DNA of 10,000 nucleotides, from NCBI RefSeq assembly GCF_020216885.1, contig NZ_JAIWON010000038.1, positions 1 to 10,000 of the forward strand, given 5' to 3'. The notes beneath the pieces were generated by a model. The model was not told the DNA's origin, searched no databases, and saw only the letters and a program-made list of their open reading frames with translations. The DNA is from Zymomonas sp. (GTDB lineage: Bacteria > Pseudomonadota > Alphaproteobacteria > Sphingomonadales > Sphingomonadaceae). Below, piece by piece: positions 1 to 5,823 of this stretch; position 1 is the first letter of the stretch, and every line of letters begins with the position of its first letter. The translations under genes were made by a program, and so were the position numbers.

Positions 1-251
1 GCTATAAGCTTGAAGGTCAGCCAGATGGTGATCACGATCCTGAAACAAAACGCTATCGCGATGCGGTTCAGCTTGTGGTTGAAAGCCGGAAAGCCTCGAC
101 CAGTTGGCTGCAACGGCAATTACGGGTCGGTTATAATAATGCTGCCCGTCTGATTGAACGGATGGAGAAAGAAGGCATTGTTTCGGCGGCCGATCATGTC
201 GGTCGTCGGGAGGTGTTAATTCAGGCGGATGAACTGGTTTCATTGCTGTAA
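1..251 (+). CDS. ftsK: FtsK/SpoIIIE DNA translocase, C-terminal (gamma) end, partial
   Basis: This is the 3' end of a gene that begins left of the window. The first complete codon is at base 3 and the TAA stop is at 249-251, giving 82 residues. FtsK is a membrane-anchored hexameric motor that pumps DNA at the division septum and activates XerCD recombination at dif. What is visible is the winged-helix gamma domain that reads the polar KOPS sequences. It starts at RYRDAVQLVVESRKAS and continues through SWLQRQLRVGYNNAARLIERME to GIVSAADHVGRREVL, a close match to the family's C-terminal signature. The motor and membrane domains lie outside the window. lolA follows after about 100 bp on the same strand with no clear terminator between, so the two may share a transcript. 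Confidence 0.93.
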   Translation, partial: YKLEGQPDGDHDPETKRYRDAVQLVVESRKASTSWLQRQLRVGYNNAARLIERMEKEGIVSAADHVGRREVLIQADELVSLL

Positions 252-333
252 TCAATTAACCTTCAGTTCACCTGAATTCTGCTCATGAACGAAAAATATA
301 AAGTGTTTAACCCGCTATCCGCCTTTTATTGGT

Positions 334-339
334 GAAGGA
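334..339 (+). promoter_or_regulatory. Ribosome binding site that favours the GTG start of lolA
   Basis: GAAGGA lies 10 nt before the GTG at 350-352. The longer reading from the TTG at 329 has no purine-rich site upstream, and this site would then fall inside the coding sequence. The GTG at 350 is therefore the better start. Confidence 0.5.
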
Positions 340-349
340 TTATTCAAAC

Positions 350-1018
350 GTGGAAGATTCCATTCTGGCAAAATCAAAAGGCTGTTTTTGTAAGGCTGTA
401 GCTGCCGCGTTTCTATCGACAGCCCTCTGTCTGCCCGCTTTTCCGGCGATAGCGGCTCCGGCTGGTGATGCCTCTTCTACTATTTTTCCCCAGATACAAA
501 AACATCTGCGGGAAGTCGCAACGATGACCGCCCATTTCGTTCAGGTTGACCGGAATGGTCAGGCTTTGGATGGCAGTTTGACCCTAAAAAAACCGGGTTT
601 AATCCGTTTCCAATATCAAAAAGATGTGCCTTTACTGGTCGTCGGGGATGGCAAAGCCTTGGTGATGATAGATTATTCAGTAAGGCAGGTTTCCCGCTGG
701 CCGATTGGGGATTCGCCCCTTTCTATCTTGATTGATCCGTCGAAAGATATCGCAAGCTATGCGACTTTGACCTCAGATGATGGCAAAAATATTGTCATCA
801 CCGGACATGATCCGAAGCATCCCGATTTTGGCACGATCGCTATCAATTTTCAGCGCGACAAATCAGCTCCCGCGCAGTTAATGTTGATGGGATGGACGGT
901 TATTGATGCCCAGAATAACCGATCTCAAATCATTTTGTCCGAGCAAAAATTTAATCAGCCGGTTTCCAATAATATGTTTCGCTGGAATGACCCCCGCGGT
1001 AATAATGGCCCTCGTTAA
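350..1018 (+). CDS. lolA: Outer-membrane lipoprotein carrier protein LolA
   Basis: LolA is the periplasmic chaperone that takes mature lipoproteins from the LolCDE transporter in the inner membrane and carries them to the outer membrane. From the GTG at 350 the product is 222 residues; an in-frame TTG at 329 would add seven. The N-terminus is a signal peptide: basic residues (K8, K10, K15), a hydrophobic core at about 16-32, and an AIA cleavage site near residues 33-35. The mature part reads as the LolA half-barrel, with TAHFVQVDRNGQALDGSLTL, the KKPGLIRFQY strand and the DPSKDI segment. Its length is ordinary for an alphaproteobacterial LolA. It sits directly after ftsK, an order I recall as common in alphaproteobacteria. 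The minus-strand gene that follows ends only 5 bp beyond the lolA stop, so the two converge tail to tail. Confidence 0.92.
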   Translation: MEDSILAKSKGCFCKAVAAAFLSTALCLPAFPAIAAPAGDASSTIFPQIQKHLREVATMTAHFVQVDRNGQALDGSLTLKKPGLIRFQYQKDVPLLVVGDGKALVMIDYSVRQVSRWPIGDSPLSILIDPSKDIASYATLTSDDGKNIVITGHDPKHPDFGTIAINFQRDKSAPAQLMLMGWTVIDAQNNRSQIILSEQKFNQPVSNNMFRWNDPRGNNGPR

Positions 1019-1033
1019 GGGGGCTATCTTTTA
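1007..1033 (+). terminator. Weak intrinsic terminator candidate at the end of lolA
   Basis: GGCCCT (1007-1012) can pair with GGGGCT (1020-1025) through four Watson-Crick and two G-U pairs around a 7-nt loop. An interrupted T tract, ATCTTTT, follows. The hairpin spans the lolA stop codon and touches the end of the converging gene. The stem is short and the T run broken, so it may be only partly effective. Confidence 0.3.
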
Positions 1034-1452
1034 AAGAGAAAAGAATAGGTTCTCCGAATATCATTTCTGATTTTGGAGAGGCCATTGACAACCGCATTGA
1101 CGGGGGCTGAGATAAGGCCTTTTCTGTGCTGATTAACAACGGGTTTCATCGCGTAGCTTTCCTGTATCCTGTCAGAATGAACCGTTTGGGGCACCAATTG
1201 AAAATCCCTGAATAAAAAAGCATGTAGCTTATCTTTCAGGATTTTAAATTCCCTGTTGTTTTCGAGATCAAAAAAGTTACCAAAATGGCCATATAATTTT
1301 TTAATATTGTGGCGGGTATGATTGGGCTCTTTCTCAATTTTATTGGCCAGATGATAAAGGATTCTACCCCGACAATAGTCTTTATTCTCGATAAGAATAT
1401 CGACCATATTCAAAAGTATATTTTTTATTTCGGTCGTGGTTTTTATTTTCAT
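1024..1452 (-). CDS. Hypothetical protein of unknown family (142 aa)
   Basis: I do not recognise this protein. It starts with ATG at 1452, preceded on its own strand by GGGA about 6 nt upstream, and ends with TAG at 1024-1026, converging on lolA. The sequence is basic, rich in K, N, R and I, with no signal peptide or membrane segment. The N-terminal half looks helical: EIKNILLNMVDILIENKDY, then YHLANKIEKEPNHTRHNIKKLYG, then a LENNREFKILKDKLHAFLF stretch. The C-terminal half (QLVPQTVHSDRIQESYAMKPVVNQ and RNDIRRTYSFLFKR) shows no motif I can name. The reading frame uses ordinary codons and stays open across sequence less AT-rich than the DNA upstream, which favours a real gene. The overlapping plus-strand frame at 1309-1584 encodes low-complexity F/I/K-rich sequence and is rejected. 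The gene could be lineage-specific or a remnant of mobile DNA. Confidence 0.5.
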   Translation of the reverse strand: MKIKTTTEIKNILLNMVDILIENKDYCRGRILYHLANKIEKEPNHTRHNIKKLYGHFGNFFDLENNREFKILKDKLHAFLFRDFQLVPQTVHSDRIQESYAMKPVVNQHRKGLISAPVNAVVNGLSKIRNDIRRTYSFLFKR

Positions 1453-1592
1453 ATTTTTCCCGTTTATTTTTTATCCATAAAAATATTCATGTTTTTATTT
1501 AAAAATAAACATTATTTTTCAAATAGTAAAAATATAATAAAATTATTTCATTTTCGTTTATTTTTTAAAAATAAATATATTTAATATGAAAA

Positions 1593-1622
1593 TTGACCAT
1601 CCTCAAATCTTGTTCTTATATT
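1593..1622 (+). promoter_or_regulatory. Sigma70-like promoter candidate in the AT-rich gap
   Basis: TTGACC (1593-1598) is followed after 18 bp by TATATT (1617-1622). Each hexamer differs from consensus at one position. The predicted start is near 1629. It points rightward, toward a 19-codon ORF at 1639, the dyad at 1695-1718 and, farther on, the terminated RNA ending at 1963. In AT-rich DNA the -10 match is cheap, but the -35 match is not. Confidence 0.4.
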
Positions 1623-1694
1623 TTGCCACTTTTAATAAATGAATCCAAGCCTCTTTATTAGTTTATTAAAACTTGTCTGCGACTATTTATATTT

Positions 1695-1718
1695 TTGAAA
1701 TTAGAAATCTTATTTCAA
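1695..1718. repeat. Symmetrical dyad TTGAAAT-N10-ATTTCAA
   Basis: Perfect 7-bp arms at 1695-1701 and 1712-1718 enclose a centre that is itself symmetrical (AGA-AA-TCT). T-rich DNA follows (1721-1738), so as RNA it could be a weak terminator for a transcript from the promoter at 1593-1622. It could equally be a protein-binding dyad or chance in AT-rich DNA. Confidence 0.35.
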
Positions 1719-1848
1719 GATATTTTTATATTATTTTTGCGTAAAAATTCAAATGACATATATTAACGGCATATTTGATACAAATTTAAATAAAAAAATG
1801 TATTTTATTCATCTTAGTGACAGCTTCAAAGGTGTAATGATTTTTTCG

Positions 1849-1963
1849 TGGCTCAATATGCTGGCAGAATTTTCCCCCCTGTTGTCTGTCAGCTCAAGCC
1901 ATCTCGCGTGACCAATATTAGGTCAGCCCTCGCTTCACGCCCCCGAAGCGAGGGCCTTTTTTT
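1849..1963 (+). ncRNA. Candidate structured small RNA with three hairpins and C-rich loops
   Basis: Three hairpins follow one another with almost no spare sequence. The first has an outer helix TGGCT/AGCCA (1849-1853 with 1897-1901) and an inner 9-bp helix (1860-1868 with 1885-1893, one G-U pair); its 16-nt loop carries six C's in a row (1874-1879). The second is TGACC-AATATTA-GGTCA (1909-1925). The third begins at the next base: an 11-bp perfect stem (1926-1936 with 1945-1955) with loop ACGCCCCC, then seven T's. A possible -10 (AATGAT, 1836-1841, preceded by TG) would start transcription at about 1848, exactly at the first stem, but no good -35 is seen. C-rich loops that can pair with Shine-Dalgarno sequences are a known feature of some alphaproteobacterial trans-acting sRNAs. 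Membership of a named family is not claimed. It could instead be the 3' part of a longer transcript from the 1593-1622 promoter. Confidence 0.55.
1926..1963 (+). terminator. Strong intrinsic terminator
   Basis: An 11-bp perfect GC-rich stem, GCCCTCGCTTC (1926-1936) with GAAGCGAGGGC (1945-1955), has an 8-nt loop and is followed by C and T7 (1957-1963). No protein gene lies immediately upstream on the plus strand, which implies that a non-coding transcript ends here. Confidence 0.85.
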
Positions 1964-2060
1964 GTCTTAGTGAGAAGAAACATCGGAATATCCGCTTGCT
2001 AGGCAGCTATTTCCTATGCTTAACTCATGACCTTTTTAGCTAGATACTTGCAGGGAAAGA

Positions 2061-2080
2061 CCATTTTTTCCGTAAAATGG
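2061..2080. promoter_or_regulatory. Inverted repeat upstream of xth
   Basis: CCATTTT (2061-2067) and AAAATGG (2074-2080) form a perfect 7-bp dyad with a 6-nt centre, ending 29 bp before the annotated xth ATG. TAAAAT (2073-2078) inside its right arm could be a -10 element, so a bound protein would cover the promoter. No convincing -35 at standard spacing is seen. The regulator is unknown. Confidence 0.3.
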
Positions 2081-2109
2081 CATTCTTGTGGGTCGTTTAT
2101 CGGTCATAA

Positions 2110-2919
2110 ATGGCAGGAAATATTTTGCGTATTGTCTCATGGAATATCAATTCAGTGCGCGCCCGATTGGCGCATGTTGAACGTTTCTTAAAAGAAGAGC
2201 AGCCGGATATTCTCTGCTTGCAAGAAACCAAGGCCACGAACGGCGTTTTTCCCTCCCGTTTTTTCTATGATCTTGGCTATATTCATCAGGCTGTCCACGG
2301 TCAGCCCGGTTATAATGGCGTTGCCATTCTGAGCCGAGTGGCCTTTTCTCCTGCAGAAATCACTAGCCATGATTGGCAAAATAATCAGGAAGCCCGCCAT
2401 ATCGGTATTACCTTGGAAAACGGGGTGCGGCTGGAGAATGTCTATATTCCGGCAGGTGGTGATATCCCTGATCGTGATCTTAACCCAAAATTCGGTCAGA
2501 AGCTCGATTTTATCAGCCGAATGATTGAATGGTCATCGCATTTGGAACAGCCGACTATTCTGGTTGGGGATTTTAATATCGCCCCGCTAGAATCCGATGT
2601 CTGGAGCCATAAACAGCTTTTAAAAGTCGTCAGCCATACCCCGATAGAAGTCGATCATCTTTCCCGCTTGCAAATCAGTCACAACTGGATTGATCTGGGT
2701 CGTCATTTTTATCCGGCACCGGAACGCTTATATACATGGTGGAGCTATCGCTCGAAAGACTGGACAAAGTCGGATCGAGGGCGACGCCTCGATCACATGT
2801 GGGCAAGTCCCAGCCTCGTCGATCATTTGGTCAGTCACAAGGTATACGAATCCTGTCGGAGTTGGATAAAGCCTTCGGATCATGTGCCTTTACTTACGGA
2901 GTTTTCTTTTCATGGTTGA
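2110..2919 (+). CDS. xth: Exodeoxyribonuclease III (AP endonuclease, EEP family)
   Basis: Exonuclease III cuts DNA at abasic sites and trims 3'-blocked ends in base-excision repair, with a divalent metal. The 269-residue product matches the usual family length of about 268. Key residues are in order: WNIN with N12, LCLQETK with the metal-binding E39, GYNGVAILS at 68-75, YIPAGG with Y112, LVGDFNIAP with D154 and N156, LDHMW with D228, and the terminal SDHVPL with D257 and H258. The ATG at 2110 has no visible ribosome binding site. A TTG at 2125 is preceded by CAGGAA at 5 nt spacing and would give the N-terminus MRIVSWNIN, closer to typical family members, so the true start may be there (264 aa). 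The stop codon overlaps the start of ribA, showing an operon. Confidence 0.95.
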   Translation: MAGNILRIVSWNINSVRARLAHVERFLKEEQPDILCLQETKATNGVFPSRFFYDLGYIHQAVHGQPGYNGVAILSRVAFSPAEITSHDWQNNQEARHIGITLENGVRLENVYIPAGGDIPDRDLNPKFGQKLDFISRMIEWSSHLEQPTILVGDFNIAPLESDVWSHKQLLKVVSHTPIEVDHLSRLQISHNWIDLGRHFYPAPERLYTWWSYRSKDWTKSDRGRRLDHMWASPSLVDHLVSHKVYESCRSWIKPSDHVPLLTEFSFHG

Positions 2920-4006
2920 GGATCGTAAAGCGATAGTCATAGCACAGGCGATAGATGCCTTGCGGCGGGGTTGGCCGATTTCGATCTCTGATCAAGGCGA
3001 AGTTCTAAGCCTGTTGGCAGTTGAACGTGCTGACGACCATCGGCTCAAGGTTTTTGACCCTGATCAGACGGCTGGTATTTTACTGTCTGCGGCAAGAGCG
3101 GCTATCTTGAATCTTGCCAATGACAAAGAGGCCGCTACGCCCGATCAACCTGTCACCTTGGCAAGAACGCCTTGGATAGATTGTGCTTCTGCCTTGGCTT
3201 TGGCCGATCCTTCTATGGATCTGGAAATGCCGATGAAGGGGCCTTTCAAGGTTAAAAAAACCGTTGTAAAGGCGGCAGCCACTTCGGCTTTGGAATTGGC
3301 TAGAATGGCAGGATTACTTCCGGCTTTCTTCGTTCAGGAAGGTCAATCTGAACAATCGCTTTTGACTGTTCCCGCACAAGATATTGTCGATTTTTTCCAA
3401 GGTCAGGGCGTTTATATCGCCGCAAGAGCGCGGTTGCCGATTGCCTTGGGCGATCATGGTAAAGCCATTGAAAATAGCCAGATCGTTGCATTCAGAAATG
3501 ATGCCGATGCCGTAGAGCATGTTGCGGTGATTATCGGCCATCCTGATGGCCAACCGCCCGTTGTCCGATTGCATAGCGAATGTCTTACCGGCGATGTTTT
3601 TGGCTCGTTGAAATGTGATTGTGGCCCCCAGCTCCATCAGGCTTTAAGGATTATGGATGAATCCGGCTATGGTATCTTGCTTTATTTGCGACAGGAAGGG
3701 CGTGGTATTGGGCTGATCAATAAATTACGTGCCTATAGCTTGCAAGATCAGGGTTTTGATACAGTAGATGCCAATGTCCGCTTGGGCTTTGTCAATGATG
3801 CCCGCGATTTTCGGCTGGCTGCCCAGATGCTAGGTGAATTAGAAATAAAACAAATCCGTTTGCTAACCAATAACCCCGACAAGGTAGAAGGGTTAAAAAA
3901 GGCCGGTATCGATGTGATCGAACGATTGCCATTAAAGATTAAACCGAATCCCCATAATCAGGCCTATCTTGAAACCAAGCGCGATCGTAGCGGTCATCAA
4001 TTATAA
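2912..4006 (+). CDS. ribA: GTP cyclohydrolase II with degenerate RibB-like N-terminal domain
   Basis: RibA opens the imidazole ring of GTP to give 2,5-diamino-6-ribosylamino-4(3H)-pyrimidinone 5'-phosphate, formate and pyrophosphate, the first step of riboflavin synthesis. The start chosen is the ATG at 2912 (364 aa), with GGAG 10 nt upstream (2898-2901); a longer in-frame ATG at 2882 lies deep in xth. The catalytic domain is at about residues 170-355. It has the zinc ligands C224, C235 and C237 in SECLTGDVFGSLKCDC, then RQEGRGIGL at 260-268 and LLTNNPDKV at 317-325. Residues 1-150 resemble a 3,4-dihydroxy-2-butanone-4-phosphate synthase fold: AIDALRRGWP near the start and ALELARMAGLLPAFFVQEG at the end. 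They lack the acidic EDREN-type catalytic motif, so this half is probably structural. The ATG overlaps the xth stop by 8 bp, suggesting translational coupling. Confidence 0.93.
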   Translation: MVEDRKAIVIAQAIDALRRGWPISISDQGEVLSLLAVERADDHRLKVFDPDQTAGILLSAARAAILNLANDKEAATPDQPVTLARTPWIDCASALALADPSMDLEMPMKGPFKVKKTVVKAAATSALELARMAGLLPAFFVQEGQSEQSLLTVPAQDIVDFFQGQGVYIAARARLPIALGDHGKAIENSQIVAFRNDADAVEHVAVIIGHPDGQPPVVRLHSECLTGDVFGSLKCDCGPQLHQALRIMDESGYGILLYLRQEGRGIGLINKLRAYSLQDQGFDTVDANVRLGFVNDARDFRLAAQMLGELEIKQIRLLTNNPDKVEGLKKAGIDVIERLPLKIKPNPHNQAYLETKRDRSGHQL

Positions 4007-4183
4007 CGGTGAAAATATTTAAATAGGGCAGAATTTATGACTTATCAAATAGGCGATAGCGCTATTTATGGAAGAGGCTATTATTCTTTTTAGCTCTAAA
4101 CGGTTTAAAATAAGGCTATCGTCTGTTCGTATGCTCTGATCGGTCACTTTCAAAAGAAGGTTGCCGTTATCAAAGTGTAGTTA

Positions 4184-4525
4184 TTACGGCTTATCGACCA
4201 AATAAGTATCACCCCAATTTTTGAGCGCCATTATAATAGGTTCAAGACTGCGCCCCCGTTCGGATAAACTATATTCCACCTTCGGTGGGATGACGGGGTA
4301 AATTTTTCGGATAATCAGCTCATTTTTTTCTAATTCCCGTAATTGCTTAGTCAACATACGTTGTGTGATATCAGGAAAACGCCGACGTAATTCATTGAAA
4401 CGTAAAGTTTTTTCAAAAAGATGGTAAAGGATAACACCTTTCCATTTGCCATCAATCAAATTAAGCGTCCCTTCGACAGGGCAACCGGCATTACATTCAA
4501 AATTTTGATGTCGGATACGAGGCAT
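4184..4525 (-). CDS. HxlR-family winged-helix transcriptional regulator
   Basis: This is a 113-residue dimeric winged-helix DNA-binding protein. The start is the ATG at 4525, with AAGGAA 5 nt upstream on its strand. Family hallmarks are CPVEGTLNLIDGKWKGVILYHL (15-36), the FNELRRRFPDITQRMLTKQLRELEKNELI helix-turn-helix (43-71) and the wing around RKIYPVIPPKVEYSLSERG (73-91), ending with LKNWGD. C15 sits in the CPVEG motif, the position of the conserved N-terminal cysteine that senses electrophiles or disulfide stress in relatives such as YodB and HypR; C11 lies four residues before it. The gene is divergent from an oxidoreductase, with a perfect dyad between their promoters, so it probably controls both genes. 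Repression, activation and inducer cannot be read from the sequence. Confidence 0.92.
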   Translation of the reverse strand: MPRIRHQNFECNAGCPVEGTLNLIDGKWKGVILYHLFEKTLRFNELRRRFPDITQRMLTKQLRELEKNELIIRKIYPVIPPKVEYSLSERGRSLEPIIMALKNWGDTYLVDKP

Positions 4526-4540
4526 GGCATTTCCTTTTAC

Positions 4541-4558
4541 AGTATCATTTTGGATACT
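4541..4558. promoter_or_regulatory. Operator candidate AGTATC-ATTTTG-GATACT
   Basis: This is a perfect 6-bp inverted repeat with a 6-bp centre, 15 bp from the HxlR start codon and 81 bp before the oxidoreductase start. Size and symmetry suit a dimeric winged-helix regulator. On the plus strand it overlaps a possible promoter, TTTACA (4536-4541) and TATAGG (4558-4563) with a 16-bp spacer. A second possible plus promoter, TTGTTC (4580-4585) and GATATT (4603-4608), lies just downstream. Binding would therefore affect both directions. Confidence 0.6.
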
Positions 4559-4627
4559 ATAGGCCTTTTATGTGCGTTCTTGTTCTTTTTCACAATAGTC
4601 GAGATATTGATAACCTTAAACCATAAA

Positions 4628-4633
4628 AGGGAG
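4628..4633 (+). promoter_or_regulatory. Ribosome binding site fixing the oxidoreductase start
   Basis: AGGGAG lies 6 nt before the ATG at 4640. It excludes the much longer open frame that runs back to 4421 through the divergent regulator gene. Confidence 0.75.
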
Positions 4634-4639
4634 CTGATT

Positions 4640-5656
4640 ATGCGTGCTATAGGTTATCAAAAACCGTTACCCATCACTGAATCTGCGGCATTGGTCGATA
4701 TTGACATCCCTAAACCGAAACCCCAAGGCCGCGATTTATTAGTCGAAATAAAAGCCATTTCTGTTAATCCCGTCGATACCAAAGTCAGACAGAAAATTTC
4801 TCCGAAAGCCGGTGAAGAATGGAAAATTTTGGGATGGGATGCGGCCGGTATTGTTGTCGAAACAGGAAGCAATGCCGAACTATTTAAAGTCGGTGACGAA
4901 GTTTTTTATGCAGGTGCTTTCGGTCGCTCTGGTAGTAATGCAGAATTTCAGTTGATGGATGAACAACTGGTTGGTCAAAAACCGAAAAGTCTTAATTGGG
5001 CAGAAGCCGCCGCCTTGCCCTTAACTGCGCTGACGGCTTGGGAAGTCTTATTCGATCGGCTTCATATCCATGAGCCTGTGGCCGGAATAAAACCCGTTAT
5101 TTTGATTATTGGCGGCGGTGGTGGGGTTGGCTCGATCGCTATTCAGCTAGCCCGCCAGTTAAGTGATGCTACTATTATTGCTACTGCTTCGCGACCAGAA
5201 AGCCGTGAATGGGTTAGTGAAATGGGAGCGCATTACGTTATTGATCATAAACAGCCTTTACCCGCCCAAATAAAGGCGCTTCATCAGGGCGACCCTTCTT
5301 TTGTTTTTTCGACTACCCATACAGAACAGCATTTTGCAGAAGCCGCTGAATTGATGGCACCCCAAGGCCGCTTTGCTTTGATCGACGAGCCTAGCAATGT
5401 TGATATCACGCTTTTTCAGGCTAAATCCTTATCGCTGCATTATGAATTTATGTTTACCCGTTCTATGTTTGGAACCGCTGATTTGCTGGAACAGCATCAT
5501 ATTTTAAACAAATTAAGCCGTTTGGTAGATGAAGGACGCATTCGAACGACACTTACAAAAAATTGTGGCGTGATTAACGCTACTCATTTGAAACAGGCTC
5601 ATCAATTCATTGAAGACGGCCATGCCAAAGGTAAGATTGTATTAGAAGGCTTCTAA
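4640..5656 (+). CDS. Quinone-oxidoreductase-like medium-chain dehydrogenase (zinc-type ADH-like family)
   Basis: The 338-residue product is an NAD(P)H-dependent medium-chain dehydrogenase/reductase. The N-terminus, MRAIGYQKPLPITESAALVDIDIP, matches the group usually annotated as zinc-type alcohol dehydrogenase-like proteins. Residues 30-120 form the GroES-like catalytic domain (SVNPVDTKVR at 41-50, GWDAAGIV at 65-72, GDEVFYAG at 85-92), and GGGGGVGS at 158-165 starts the Rossmann fold. The four-cysteine structural zinc loop is absent, and the usual catalytic zinc cysteine is replaced by the NPVDTKVR segment typical of quinone oxidoreductases. Despite the family name it is therefore probably zinc-independent and may reduce quinones or reactive carbonyls. 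Physiological substrate unknown. It is divergent from the HxlR regulator and closed by its own terminator, so it appears monocistronic. Confidence 0.9.
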   Translation: MRAIGYQKPLPITESAALVDIDIPKPKPQGRDLLVEIKAISVNPVDTKVRQKISPKAGEEWKILGWDAAGIVVETGSNAELFKVGDEVFYAGAFGRSGSNAEFQLMDEQLVGQKPKSLNWAEAAALPLTALTAWEVLFDRLHIHEPVAGIKPVILIIGGGGGVGSIAIQLARQLSDATIIATASRPESREWVSEMGAHYVIDHKQPLPAQIKALHQGDPSFVFSTTHTEQHFAEAAELMAPQGRFALIDEPSNVDITLFQAKSLSLHYEFMFTRSMFGTADLLEQHHILNKLSRLVDEGRIRTTLTKNCGVINATHLKQAHQFIEDGHAKGKIVLEGF

Positions 5657-5685
5657 AATTTAGGGTTAACTATAAAATATATTCC

Positions 5686-5722
5686 AAGGTGGCATTTATA
5701 TCTAATGCCACCTTATTTTTTT
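5686..5722 (+). terminator. Intrinsic terminator after the oxidoreductase gene
   Basis: An 11-bp perfect stem, AAGGTGGCATT (5686-5696) with AATGCCACCTT (5704-5714), has a 7-nt loop and is followed by A and T7 (5716-5722). It begins 30 bp after the stop codon. Confidence 0.88.
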
Positions 5723-5823
5723 CGGTTAATGGAGTGGATTTTTAAAAACAGGCTCGAATATATTTTTATCCTCGCAGTAATCGCCTGTGATCTTGTCAGA
5801 TTGTCAGTATAGCCTGTCTGGCA

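Larger units (their letters stand above)
1453..1848. other. AT-rich gene-free stretch
   Basis: These 396 bases are strikingly AT-rich compared with both flanks, especially 1490-1590 and 1680-1810, and hold no convincing protein gene. They contain the upstream region of the minus-strand orphan gene, a 9-bp A/T palindrome (1557-1575) that may be only compositional, a sigma70-like promoter (1593-1622), a possible 19-codon ORF (1639-1698) and a symmetrical dyad (1695-1718). No transposase, tRNA or target-site duplication was seen. The composition suggests foreign or degenerating DNA, but this is inference. Confidence 0.6.

Noticed and set aside
1557..1575. A/T-only palindrome with 9-bp arms
   Set aside because: Expected by chance in DNA of this composition; no G or C in the arms and no context.
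1309..1584. 91-codon plus-strand ORF over the orphan gene and AT-rich DNA
   Set aside because: F/I/K-rich low-complexity product with no ribosome binding site; it is the complement of the better minus-strand gene plus AT-rich sequence.
4037..4093. 18-codon ORF between ribA and the HxlR gene
   Set aside because: Too short, with no recognisable product and only a weak purine stretch upstream. The 177-bp gap also shows the 10-base palindrome ATAGCGCTAT (4056-4065) but no terminator-like T tract.
4421..4639. N-terminal extension of the oxidoreductase frame back to 4421
   Set aside because: It overlaps the divergent HxlR gene and its operator. The strong AGGGAG site and family N-terminus fix the start at 4640.
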